DNA of 64,000 nt from positions 45,009,116 to 45,073,115 of the forward strand of contig NC_088301.1 in assembly GCF_032854445.1 (NCBI RefSeq). The letters run 5' to 3'. The notes below the pieces were generated by a model that had not been told where the DNA came from, ran no database searches, and worked only from the letters and a program-made list of their open reading frames with translations. A program made the translations under genes and the position numbers. This document shows positions 1 through 12,460 of the stretch, piece by piece (within the stretch, counting starts at the first letter, position 1; each line of letters opens with the position of its first letter). Origin of the DNA: Liolophura sinensis (lineage: Eukaryota; Mollusca; Polyplacophora; Chitonida; Chitonidae).

Positions 1-72
1 ATTTGTCAGAGCTTCCGCGGTCAGTGTGCTGCACAAGCACTCTAACCACTTGGCCACAGAGGCTCCCGCAAG
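1..72 (-). repeat. tRNA-derived SINE head (partial, at window edge)
   Basis: Read on the minus strand, this stretch begins with a tRNA-like head: a 'gtggccaagtggttagagtg' block that matches an RNA polymerase III A box. The element probably runs to or past the left edge of the window. It lies in what should be an intron of the COPG gene, downstream of the exon at 152-249. It resembles the minus-strand head near 2290-2400 but not the commoner SINE seen at 9304. The family is not identified. Confidence 0.35.
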
Positions 73-151
73 CAACAAGGTAATTTATTGGTCAATATAA
101 TATCCAACAATAAAAAAGAGACCTTATCTGTTCATAGTCCACAATACATAC

Positions 152-3100
152 CACATACTCATCTTCATAACCTTCATCATCTGGTTCTCCTGTATTTGGG
201 TCACAGTCTTTCACAATAAACTTGAGTGTGCAGCTAAAACTACCTGTGACTGAAAGTGAAAACAAGGAATAAGATTTCGTAAGGTTAAAGGATCTATGAA
301 ACAAAACTCCTATATGGTGATTATTAATGTTGAGCGTTTAATGAAAAATAAAAAATAAGAATAAAAGGCATTCCTTTATTATTTTTTGAGGGGAGTGGGG
401 AGGGCACATTTGCCACCTCAGTATTACAATGCCCATTCATGCAAATTTTCTGCCATATTTTTGAAAAGTGAATTGGGATGTTTACTGGCTTAGCCCATTA
501 ACTATCTTGGCCAGACTGATTGCTAAGAGCTGAAGACCCCAGTTTTATTGCCGAAGACATCAATGGAAAACTTTATTTGTACTCATAGACGTTAGGAGGT
601 CATAAACTAAAAATAGTTTATAGAGTACAAAAATTATTACGTTTAAGCTTTTTGAAAAACAGCAGTTTTCAACTTTGTGAAGGCATGGTTAATGTCGCTA
701 TAGACAAGAAGTAGAAAAGAGGTAAAGGACGCTGGCAGCCAAAAGATATAGAGTTCTCATACTGATACAGAAAGGGGGATTAATTTACCTAGCGTAGCCT
801 CCTCGGGTAAGCGCACCAACGTGTATGTGGTGCCGGGTTTGTTGTACGGCAGGGTAGCACAGGGAATATACTTCACCACCTCAAAACCTTCTGCAGGATC
901 CAGCTGTACTGTCACTCGCTCCAGCACTTGGTCATTCAATGTATTTGTACAATCAAACTGAAACATAACCACAGAACTGTATGTTAAAGGTACAATGCAG
1001 AAGAGATTCATTTCTTCTGAAAGAAAAGATTTTTATTGTTCATATTTGAAATCATTTGAAGTTATCAAACTTATGGAAGTACTTTGACAAATGAAAGCAG
1101 AAAAAAAAGTAGATCATCTTACACTTTATTTTAACTGTCTGTCAGTTAAACTTTGTCAGTTTATCAAAACTAAAAACAAATTTAAACAAACATGCAGATC
1201 TTTTCAAATCTTAACATGTATATTAACACCACACCTAAGAAAAATGAACTCACCTGGAAAACAACATAGTTTGTAAATGTGTGCTTCACACACTGAACCA
1301 TATATTCTGTTTCTGATTCTGTCAGTTCTACAGGCAGATGTGAGGACTTGAAAAGGGCTCCAATAGAAGCAAACTCTGGTATGGCTGCAAGTTGTTCTGA
1401 AAAAATCAAATGTCACATGTAACTAAAAAATGTGGCAATATGTTAGAGATGCATTTTCCTCTATCAATGCACAACATTAATATGAAAATAAGAAATAAAC
1501 TTTTATATAATTAGTACCAACTTTTCAGTTCTTAGTCATGAACACGATAAATTTAAAGTTTCAATCATAAAACAATGAAAATCATAAAAACATGAGATCT
1601 TAAGATAAATTAAAATGGATTGAATTTCGTCAGTATATTAAACAAACAGCAAAATTTTGTCAGCTTAACATAAAACAAGCAGTTATAGAGTAGTTTGTAC
1701 AAACCAGCATAAACATCTTGTCTTGTGGCAGCCACTTTGTCTGCAGACTTGGTTGCAATAATATCAGCAGAATCGCTGTGAAACTGTGAACAAGGGAATA
1801 AAATCTTTGAGTTGGCAGGAAATAACCTTGGAAAAAAAATTCAAAACATAACCTGTAACTAAACACAAATGAGGAAACAACTGATGAAGTGCAGTGTATC
1901 ATCAATGCTGATCCATACTTACCCACACTGGCCTTTTGTTCCACCAATGGCTGAGTGCAAGAGGCACAGACTTCAGATCAAATGGTGTCTCAGATGGCTC
2001 CAATGTGTACTGATGAAGGGCACGCTCCAGCCCGCGAACAGATACCTGTAATCCTAAAAACACACAAAGCAAAATAGAGATAAAGTACATGTAACAAATA
2101 TACTACTTACTTGATTGTTGAATATCACAATGTGGCATTTTTCACTACTTTAAATGAATGCACTATGAGTAGAAAACAGGGGTGACCAAGGTAAACCACT
2201 GACTTTACAAGTTACTGAAAACTCTTTCATGTTCAAAGACTATGGAAATGGCCAAGACCCCATGAACAGCAAGAGTAGGAGGAACGTACAAAATTCCTGC
2301 ACACATCCAGGTTTAAACCAGCACCTTGTGTGCCCTAGTTATTCAAACACAAGCGTCTTAACAACTCTGTCATGCTCTGATCCCTCATATTTAATAATGT
2401 AACCTATTCAATTACACAATAAAGCAATATTACTCACATACAGAACAACACAATTTTCCATTTTAAGAACATCAGTGAAAAATTTCATCACTGTTAGTGA
2501 ACATACCATTCAGAATATATGCAGAGTTGAGGGCCTTCTGCTGCTGTTTGGAGAACACTTAAGTAGAATGTAGCTCTGTCTCTCACCTCATCATCAGTGT
2601 CCAACAAGCACCTGCCATGCAACGTGAAAAGACGAAAATTCTCACCACAGCTAGATACACATCAATATATCATTGGAGAACTTTCAAACATGCGTTACAT
2701 GACTTACAGTTCACATGATCTAGTTTGTTGAAATATAGACACTGCAAGAGTAATACACATGCGAAATGTATGAAGATTATTAAGGGATAAAACTTATTAT
2801 CTTCCTTGCTGACCTCTTTTTTTAATGATGTGAACTGCCCTGAACACACGACTACTGGGAGGCTTTTGGATGAATATATTGCTGCATTCTTATAAAAAAG
2901 TCTTTCACTTATCTGAATTTTTACATTTGTACTAAACCATGGACTACATTTACATGAATTTTGGCAAAGAGCTTATAATAAATGTAAAAGCCACAAAGTA
3001 ATTCCCCACAGTTTGAAGATTGATACCAACTTACCTTTCCAACAGAACAGTACAGCTGTACAGGAGCTCTTCACAATGGGCCCCAAATTTGGCCAATGCT

Positions 3101-6100
3101 GTTACTGCAGCTGAAGACAGAACAATATCTATATCCATTAACACGATGTTACTTCAGAGATAAACAATTCCAACACTACATCACACATTATACATTGACA
3201 ACTGCAAGGGTTCTTACAACATGTATTCCATTTCAAGCTATACCTGCACTTTTTTTGTGTTATTTTCATGAAGATATTTTACAATTGGTGATTAAAGCAA
3301 TGTTTAAGACTTCTGGATTTATATGACGATAATCAAGTTATGGGTGGAGGAAACCAGAGCAACAATGCAACTCAAAGTGACATACCTCTTACTCCAGTGT
3401 CACAAAAGAACGTGCAAGACTGTAATGCACTTTTTATTCGCTTGAATTTATTTTGAGGATTTACTCCAAAAAATTTCATGGGAATAAATTTTCACATATT
3501 TAATCAAAGGAATATTGACAAAAATCTTATGAACTCTTTTCCTTGTTATAATATCACTGAAATTAAGTTAAACAGACGGCTTTAATCCTCATTTGTTGCC
3601 CATCAGAATCTGAGATTAAAATAATAGGGGATAGAATATCACTATGTAAGAAGATTAATCTACTTTTGCACCTATCATTAGCAGCATTCAAAGAGACGTC
3701 ACTTATTTCCACACCTTTGATCAGTAGCCTACTTTACTGGTGAAAATTAAGTATTTCACAGTATCACATACTACAATATGACAGGCATCTTTCAATACAT
3801 GGACATTTAGTAGTATCCCACCTGCACGGACTGCTGCATTTTCCAGGATAACCCTGTTGTAGATGTAGCGGATGTATTTGGATGGGGACAGGGTCCGTGG
3901 GCCCTCTCTGCCCAGAAGGTGGAGTATGCGCGTGGCTAGCACAGTAAACTCACAATCTTCAATAAACTCACACAGGTGAGCCAGACCTGCCAGGTACAGA
4001 AAGCAAGGTCACACAGCTTGTGAAACATAATATATGTAACAAATTTAACAGCAGAAATGCACAATTTACCTGATACTAAAACACAACAATAGAAATTATT
4101 TAACTATTAAGACAAACCAGTTCAACACAGTACTACGTTAAGATTTACAAGGAATCAATGGAGTCAGTCAATGCCTAGAAATCAAAAGCTTAAGTTATAC
4201 AGCTTGTTTCTTCAATTTCTGCTGCTGTAGCCGATTTGATACATACCAGCCTCCTTGGCTTCAGGGTTCTCCTCAATGATGGTGATAATGCTGTCAACAA
4301 TGGCTCTCTTGTAATCAAAACCACCCTAAAATAAATAACCGACACACAATATTTATATTGATTAAGTCTAATAAAAGAATCCTGAATTAAAATACTGTTT
4401 AACTGACCTCAGCCAGCAATGACGTTATTATTAACGCATTAAAAACTGAGACAAAAATAACATTTGAGGCAGTTAACTATAATTCTTCAACCTTTTCTCA
4501 TGTTTGCAAGGTGTTTTTTGACTGCATTCTGAGGGCAATGTTTGTGTAGACTGATAACATCACACTTTTTGTGAAGCCCTTAGATCGGCCAAACCCAACC
4601 AATGCAGATTTGGCTCCAAATCAAATGATAAAGTCACATAAATTGTGCTGAAAGTTGCTCTTTTATATGCAAAAAGCTTGAGGAATTCATAGAGTAAGAA
4701 ACTTATGAGTAAAACCAAGTATATTAATACCAGCAATTGTAAACGGTTTATTTCAAAGCTTACCTCTTCCCTTAACATGGTGGAGAGGAAGGTCATCATG
4801 ACACTGTGTTTTCGTGGGAACTTCATGCACAGAGACCTGAAAGTTCAAAGAACATTCATAATAAATCCCATATCTGCAAAGATCCATAAGAACAAAATAC
4901 CTAAAGTTAAAGGGCATGGATATGGAGGTTTGTAAGTGGTTTCAAAAGAGATGCTGGGACATCATATGCAATCAGAACTTGAGCATTCATTTGGTACTCA
5001 AAACTGCATGCTCACGAAGTGTGCTTTGAAGCTGGGTATATGTAAAGATTCTATCTGATACCCATGTATATTTCCCTATTATATTTGTACTTCAATTTCT
5101 TGGAAATGGCTTGTGAATGTTTTCTCTGAGATACAAACCCAATAAATTTTCATACACTGTTTTCTTTCGGTTGATGCAATACTCTTACCTGATGGCTTCA
5201 ACCACAACAATCTTGAACTCATCCGAAATTTCAGACATGAAGGAGGAAATCTGCTTCATCAGGCGATCTACACTGCTCTCACTGCCAGTCTGTCAACATT
5301 AAAGAATTGTCTAGTATACACCTGACCAAAAATTCCCTTCTCTTTTGATTGGATTATTTTTCATTGATTTTAATTGTGAGATAAAAATCTTTTTCACATC
5401 TTAACCTTAATACATATGGAGTATAGGCAAACACTGAATGCTGCTGCAAATTCAAAATGTCAGAAAATATATTCAAATACCTTGAGCAGGGTGGTGATGG
5501 CTAGTGTGGCGATACTACGGTTAGCATCTGTGATCAGATTTTCCAGGTCAAGGTTACAGGCTGTTACTGCGGATGGGTGCTTCATTGCCACCTGAAGACA
5601 AATGAAAGACTTTCAATTCCGTACTCATTTCTTATAATTACATGTATTCTTTACTTGTAAACAAACTAAACATTTGTTACAGCCACATGTTTAGCTATCA
5701 TCTATACATTGACCACAATACGACAGTAGCTCAATCAGTCCCTTCGAGGGGTAGAGATACCAATAGTACTAAAGTTAGTCAAATTACAGAATAGGAGTTT
5801 ATTATTTAAAAATTATTTTCTTTATAATGACAACTGATAAAACAAACTTCAAGCAGAAAAATGTTAATAAAGTAATTACATAAAATACAATGTACAAGTA
5901 TTATTCACTATAACGTTCCCTTGGGTACAGAAGTCCTGATTTCAGTTTGTGCCCTACATATAGCATAAATCTGCAGTCAGAGTAAACAAGTCTGGATACC
6001 TTGTTAAGGGTTCTGACAGCAGCAAACCTCAGTGTGGGTTTAGGTGAGCCACAGAACAACTGGAGGACCGACACTGCTGCATTCATATCCTTTGCCTTAG

Positions 6101-9100
6101 CATTTTTCATGTTGACAAGAGCATGGGCAGCCTCATATATAACCATCTCACTCTTGTGGCGCAGGCAGCCCTCGATGAAGTCAAACAGTGGGTTACTGGA
6201 TCTGCATAACGTAAAAGATAAATTGGTTTTAGATTAAACACATTTAGCATGCTTTTTCACCTTTGAAAAATGGCTAACACCTCCTCTTTATGTATTCAAT
6301 CTACATTTTACTTCCTTAAGTAAAATTATTGTTATTATTAGAATTATTTCATGCATGAAATCATGTATTACTGAAAATAATAGAAACTGGACATTGGTAA
6401 TTAAAACTGGTACACACCCTCCACCCTCTTCTTCCAGAAGTTTGCTGGCTATACGGATCTGTTATGGAAAAAAAACAATACAAATAATCTCAGTAAGCAA
6501 ACCAGCCAAAACATGCTCTATATTTTAGGTTTTTCACATCTTTATTTCATTTATGTCTATACTAAGTTTATAACAGCTACTTTTCTGCAACAATACAACT
6601 ACAGCTGACAGGAGAATAGCAAACAATTATAAAAAAAATGTGTTACAGTTACATCTCCAAAATAATAACCCAATATGAAAATTGTTCTCGTAAGAAATGC
6701 GATGTAATACTCAGGTAACTTAAAACACTTGTTATAGGCCAAATTCCGATAAAAGATAGTTAATATAAAAGACGACAAGTAAATTATACAGGATTAAAAA
6801 CACTAGTTCATGTACTTACCAGCAAGCAGTAAGCATATGGCGACTTTAGGGAATGTTTGCTAAACTTGCTGACCAATTTAGTCACTGCCAGTTTGTCACT
6901 TTTCCTTATGTGGTACAACAGACCCAGGGCATGATACTGAAACAAATGCGAATCATCATATTACATATAGGGATGGCAATGATTGGATCTGCGGGTTTCA
7001 CTTGAGATTCTGTTTAAATACACATATCCTGTCACAACACATTTTAGTTATTACATCAAAAACAAATAATTCATACTGCAATAGCATAGTAAAAAAAATT
7101 GATCGCATCTTAACTTATTTTTCGTGCTGTATCACAGTACTATCGAACAACCACAATTTTCCATTATCCGAGCTCTAATACACAAATGTACGCTGTCAAA
7201 ACAGGCCTACCTGCACCATGATGTTGTCACTGCTGACAGCCTCTTGTGCTTCATTCACCCAACGCTTGACCACTTCATGACTTCCCTTACTCAGGTGCTA
7301 AAACAAAGAAAAAAAAAAAAAAAGTATAATAACAAACAGATGTGATACATGTACAGTAGTTAAAATTCACAGCTCCAGGTTTTCCCTATTTTTTAAAATT
7401 GTGTGTCTGTCTGATTTCAGACAGTTCAATATATTTATTAAAAATAATCTTATTTACATCTACAGACCTACAAGCAGTCAGAAATATGGAAGTATGCATA
7501 TTCACAATTTTCTGATCTTGAGCCATCAGAATACTAGCAATGTCAAAACAGGCAACACAACAAAAAAATGATATAATTTTGTTGAAAATAGAACCTTATC
7601 TGTGACTCATCATGGTTTAGACACATATGAAGTTTCAGTTCAATACGATGAACATTTCTGAGAAAGCATCAGGAAAACTCATTTGAAGAGTAGGACAAAA
7701 ATTACAGATTAGATGTAAACCTATACTGGCCTCTTGTACTACTACAGGACTAATAAGGCACAAGAGGTTCCCTAAGGGTTTTGAGTTAACTTACCAGAGA
7801 CGAGGTTAGGGCAGCACTGGACACAGCGTGAACTTTGTCAACAATAGCCTGCTTCATGTACCTCTCAATGCTCTGCAGCATGGTATTCTGAAACCAAAGG
7901 TGTCTGGAAACTCTCAAATATCACTTTCTTACAATAATACTAGCTTTAATTGAAGATAGTGTATACTAATGCCAAAGCTTTTTTTTTATTTGTACACAAA
8001 AAGTATTCTTGTTATTTAGTCCTGCCCAAAGTTAGCTGGCTGTCTGCACGTTTAAAAAAAAATGTAAAATGGCAAGTGGTGTTGAAACATTAACCACATT
8101 AAATATTATACGTCATGTGTTGTTATACTATGAGTAACTTCACTTACATCAGTGATGGTGCACAAAGCTCTTATAGCTGGGCCTCTGAACTGGTCCTCCT
8201 TTCCAGTCATATCCTTCATCAGGCTGCAATCACAAACAATAAGTCACCAAAGCCAGTACACACATCACACAATGAACACAATGCAATGAATGAACAATCT
8301 GCACATAACCAAGTCTCAAGAAATTGCCTCCAAACCAAGACCTTATTACATGAAATAGACTTTATATAAACAAGCCCCATATGTGGATACTCTGTTGAAC
8401 ATTTATAAATAAAATTCCATTACTTACCTGCTGGTCACAATTATGACATCCTGAGCAATTTTAGCCATTTCCTTAATACCAAGGTAAACCATTCTTCTTA
8501 GGGTGGTCTGCAGAAGAGAAAATTACATGATAAAAAAGTTCTTTTTATTGTTGTTTAATGGCATACTAAAGAATTTTGCTATAAATTAGTAAAATTCAAA
8601 CCAGTGGGCTAAGTATTCTGTCACAATCCCTATGTTAAAGAGTTGCACAAATGATAAGCAGTGCTAAAATAATACACTTACGTCTTTGGACTGGAAAAGC
8701 TTGGTCATGGCAAAGAAGGCTTCAGTTGCCTCTGTCGATCCCAGATGCTCACCCTGAAAACAAAAAAACCCATTAAGCATGTCATTTTACAAGTTCCACA
8801 AGACAGAGTGTCATCCAAAGGATATCATCTTGAAAAATCAGCTTGTGTGAAGTCAACAGGCCTTGTGATGAGCACATTATTAGAGAGTGGTCCTTTACCT
8901 CCCTCATTCTCAACTCCGGCGTGTCAAGTCAGCATGTCTTATCCTCACCTTAAGATTACTCAGGAGAAATGTACATAAAATGTGTGTAATATATTACAGA
9001 CCAGTCCGAAATGGTGTTGTACTTATCAACACATTTATCCTTTACCCAAAATGAAAACATAATGTCTTCACCAAGTTTGTATATGTGGAGAACTCCACAG

Positions 9101-12100
9101 GCAACTGGAACTAATGTCAATTCTTGTCACAAGCTTTATTTAAAGTGAAAGAAAGCTAAAATATGAAGTACAGTTCAGTACTGAAAACTATGTGTAAAAG
9201 ATACTTTCACTCTTTCAGATTTTTTGAGTGTTGAAAAGCATTCAAATATTTGACTACTATGGTGGGCTTTATGAGCCATACTGAGGGTGTCCAGGAACTC
9301 TGATTTTTTTTTTTTTTTTTTTTTTTGATTGGTGTTTTACGCCGTACTCAAGAATATTTCACTTATACGACGGCGGCCAGCATTATGGTGGGTGGAAACC
9401 GGGCTTGAACTCACAGCGACCGCATTGGTGAGAGGCTTCTGGGTCACTACGCTGTGCTAGCGCGCTAACCGACTGAGCCACGGAGGCCCCCAGGAACTCT
9501 GACGTCGCATCACCTTTTTTCCCGATGTTTACTAGGAAGAAGGAATTTTTGGGAACATTATTTGAGTACTCTTTCACTCATAGATAAAACAAGAGTTATT
9601 CCAACATTCAGTGTCGTGATTAGAGTTGGATAAATTTCCTTTGATATCAGAGTTCATAACTTCTGATAATATGGTATATAAAGCCCACCATAGAATTTAA
9701 ATGTTTGTGTGCCTTTCACAAAAATAAAAAAACATAAATGAAAGTATATTAAGCCTAGTATTAAGTGGTCTATTTAGTGATGCCTACTTCGATTTTGAAA
9801 GGTCTTTCCATAAATTATCTTCAAATACTGGTAGTATAACAAATCAGCTTTATTATTGCTTGGATTAACCATGCACTAGTTGTGCAACAACAGATATATT
9901 TTAACACTTAAAGGCACTTCTTAACAAAATTATACGTCTAACCACAACCTTCTGTAAAGTGGAAGATGATTTTGCATTTACCAAACAACCCAAAAGGGTA
10001 GGAGCTGTCAAAGTGCTCTCTAAATCTCATGGTATGGAAAACTAGTATGCAAAGAATGTACTGCACCATGCGACATGCAAATAATATTTCATTCTGAAAT
10101 CTCTTGAACAGGCCTGAATAATTCTGTTGTTTTCACAATTAGGTAACATACTAGAAGCAAAACAACATAGAACAGAATTTGCAAAATATCAAGAATGCTA
10201 TCTTCCAAAGTATTAACTCTCCACTAAATGGAAGGTATATGAAGCATTGCTTGTATTACCTGGTTAATCAGATAGAGAATTTTTGTGAGAATAAGACTGC
10301 ATTTTCTGGGGTTGATGGGGGTTTCATTGAAGGTCCGTGCCTAGGTAAATAGAAGAAAACAATGTTTTCATTTTTTTTTGGTACAAAAACATCACTTATC
10401 AATATAAAATATACAGATCAATTGTCTGAATAAATATGAATATGATCATGTGTGTGAATAAGCAACAATTTGTTGGCTTTATATTTATTGAACAGACAGT
10501 AAAAGCAGCTTATAGTTAAAAAAGCTAGATGAAAATATAAAATCAGCAATACAACAATTTAGATATATGCCACAATTATAGATTATTTATGACAACTCTT
10601 AATGCATTTACCTCTTGCAAGACAGTGCTCTTCTCCAAATTACTAAATGGATTTCCACCCCCTGTAAAGAGCGGCAACAAGTTGGTGAATATATGACAAA
10701 ACCTCCACATAGAAACAATAACAATATCATATTTTATACAGGTCCTTATTTATCTACAGATAGATCTTTTACATCTTACTTGTTTACATACCATACTATC
10801 ACACAGACTGGTACAATAAAAATGGTAGAATTTGGCACAAGAATAATATTTTTGTTGATTTATTCCAGTCACTCGACCTGTGTAAACTTTTACCTCAAAA
10901 AGTTTAAAACCAATCATAATAGATAGGGGGCCTCCAAGGCTCAGTTGGTTAGCGCGCTTGCACAGCGTAATGACCCAGGAGCCTCTCAACAATCTGCAGA
11001 TGGTCGTGGGTTTCCCCCACGCTCTGCCTAGTTTCCTCCTACCATAATGCTGGGTGCCATCGTATAAGCGAAATATTCTTAGGTAGGCGTAAAACACCAA
11101 TCAAAAAACAAATAAATAAATAATGGATAGAGATATAACACCTAACCTGAAAACAGTCTACTGTAATTCTTCAACCTATTGCTTATGTTTACCAGATGTT
11201 TATTCCAGCATATCCTGAAAGCATTATTGTGTGTAGACTGATAAAATTATACTTTCTGTGAAGTTCTGAAATTGGCCAATCCAACCCAAGTAGCTTTGTT
11301 TCCAAAATCAAATTAAAAAATGTGCATACATTGCACTGAAAGTTGGTCTTTCACTTCTATTCACAGTACCAGATGCACCAACAGCACAAGAGATAAGCTC
11401 TACTATCTCATGGAATTTTGGAGATTTGTGAATATGACAAGGTGGACATGGGAGCAGTTAGTGATATTTTTATCTCTGGCTTACCACAACGCAGCAAAGA
11501 AATTAGTTTCATTGGGCCAGGAGAAATGAGCAGAGAGCTGAGTGTGGTTGACAAGTGTGAGAAGAAGATATGAGTTTGAAATCTGGTTCATGTTTTTGGA
11601 GAGGTGGGGATGGACGATTTACGAAGTTAGGATGAATGCCAATAATTTTAAAATACCACACATTTCGATGTACTACAGCTAACAGTATTTCTATTCATTT
11701 ATTTGAAGCTATCAGTGTTATTCAGCAGAGCCATTTATTGCACACATTCAGTAATACAGTCTTACATGTTAAATTAAATTTTCATATATATCCCGAATGA
11801 CACAGAGAGTAAGTATCAAATTGACATTTAATTATCGAGTTCTCAATGGTGACTTTAGTAGACATGGTAACACAACGTAGTTGCAGAGTTGGGTAACTTT
11901 TACCAAACAAAGCAGTCGCGAGAGTGGAAGATTTAATGCCCGTGTGAACACCGGTAGATGTTTCTCTTACCGTCAATCCGACACATTTTGGGATATTCCT
12001 TTCCATTGCTCCGCAACTAGGCCGTAAGAGGTGTTGGATTTGCTACCGGTGCATCCCAAAAGTTTTAGCTATTTAATTACCAATGTAAAGTTACTGAGAT

Positions 12101-12323
12101 ATGCTACGCGACAGAACACATGCATACCAAACTGGCAAGCATTAAATATGTTTTGAGAGTCAGGAAATCTGCAAGGTATGTTGTTGTTGTTGTACTAGCC
12201 GGCACAGGTTTTATTAAGTAGAACCTCCCAGTGACATTTTAACGGATTTACTTTAAGGCGACCCAAATTGTTAGCGTTTCCTAACTCACCATCCTCTTCT
12301 TCCTTCTTTTCCCTCTTCAACAT
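152..12323 (-). CDS. COPG: Coatomer subunit gamma (COPI coat), 3' end off window
   Basis: Gamma-COP is a subunit of the COPI coat that carries cargo from Golgi to ER and within the Golgi. Coding exons in order: 12290-12323, 10612-10661, 10260-10340, 8682-8753, 8428-8507, 8148-8223, 7795-7887, 7211-7297, 6820-6936, 6418-6458, 6000-6201, 5481-5591, 5189-5289, 4764-4836, 4247-4325, 3822-3986, 3035-3110, 2507-2611, 1923-2053, 1705-1740, 1254-1396, 789-957, 152-249. All have GT and AG borders and matching phases. The start [10 protein letters not shown] corresponds to the family's MLKK start. The N-terminal helical-repeat (adaptin-like) trunk and the start of the appendage domain are present, for example [38 protein letters not shown] and [14 protein letters not shown]. 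About 740 codons are seen; family members are about 870, so roughly 130 residues are missing on the left. Exon 2507-2611 has one base too many (ttt at 2547-2549) and exon 1923-2053 one too few (near 1956). Both look like sequence errors, because everything else is intact. The acceptor of the last exon could be six bases further in. Confidence 0.96.
2290..2400 (-). repeat. Possible tRNA-derived SINE in a COPG intron
   Basis: On the minus strand there is an A-box-like segment with 'gttgttaagacgcttgtgt' and, about 40 bases on, a B-box-like 'tggtttaaacctg'. The spacing suits a tRNA-type internal promoter. The head is similar to the copy at 1-72. No tail or target-site duplication was found, so this is tentative. 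Confidence 0.3.
4482..4675 (+). repeat. Interspersed repeat, copy 1 of a pair inside COPG introns
   Basis: This stretch shares a colinear series of matching blocks with 11166-11360: 'attcttcaacct' at the start, 'gtgtagactgata' in the middle, 'ttctgtgaag'-like and 'ggccaa.cccaa' blocks, and 'gctgaaagttg' near the end. The overall match is estimated by eye at about three quarters. It has no coding potential and no visible terminal inverted repeats. Its class is unknown. Confidence 0.6.
9255..9695. mobile_element. MITE-like element with terminal inverted repeats, split by a SINE
   Basis: The left end (9255-9280) and right end (9670-9695) are inverted repeats of 26 bases with about four mismatches, built around 'ctatggtgggctttat'. 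Subtracting the inserted SINE (9304-9489) and one copy of its target duplication leaves about 240 bases. That size and structure fit a non-autonomous DNA transposon. A related sequence lies at 23235-23430. I could not identify the element's own target duplication, so the exact ends are uncertain. Confidence 0.55.
9304..9489 (-). mobile_element. Full-length tRNA-derived SINE with target-site duplication
   Basis: Read on the minus strand it starts with a tRNA-like head ('gcctccgtggctcagtcggt'). A central block and the 3' block 'gagtacggcgtaaaacacc' follow, and it ends in an A-run seen here as poly-T at 9304-9326. It is flanked by the identical 13-mer CCAGGAACTCTGA at 9291-9303 and 9490-9502, which is a clear target-site duplication. 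This is the best reference copy of the SINE family in the window and shows that the family moved by LINE machinery. It inserted into the MITE-like element at 9255-9695. The family looks like the widespread molluscan tRNA-SINEs; I do not assign a database name. Confidence 0.9.
10927..11124 (+). mobile_element. tRNA-derived SINE copy
   Basis: The head 'ggctcagttggttagcgcgc' is an A-box-like tRNA start. It is followed by 'gacccaggagcctctcaac', a longer central block with 'cagatggtcgtgggtttccc', the 'ggcgtaaaacaccaatcaaa' tail and AAATAAAT repeats. Flanking 'atagatag' and 'atggatag' may be an imperfect target duplication. It lies in the first large COPG intron, opposite to the gene. Confidence 0.85.
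11166..11360 (+). repeat. Interspersed repeat, copy 2 of the pair inside COPG introns
   Basis: This is the partner of 4482-4675, in the same orientation, about 40 bases downstream of the SINE at 10927-11124. Shared blocks are given under the first copy. The flanks differ, so this is an interspersed repeat and not a local duplication. Confidence 0.6.
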
Positions 12324-12427
12324 GTGCATTTTGGACACCACGTTGTCACAAACTGAAGACTTCTGATGACAGTTAGGTGTCACGTTAGTTTCCTTCCCGT
12401 GTCCGCTCCACGTCGATCGGTGTTCTA

Positions 12428-12460
12428 CGCATGCGCAAGTGCCACATCACAACTTCCGGT
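12428..12460. promoter_or_regulatory. Putative COPG core promoter: NRF-1-like and ETS-like sites
   Basis: CGCATGCGCA at 12428-12437 matches the NRF-1 palindrome, and ACTTCCGGT at 12452-12460 (ACCGGAAGT on the minus strand) matches an ETS/GABP site. They lie about 105-137 bases upstream of the COPG start codon. This pair is typical of TATA-less housekeeping promoters, which fits COPG. Transcription start sites were not tested. Confidence 0.55.
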
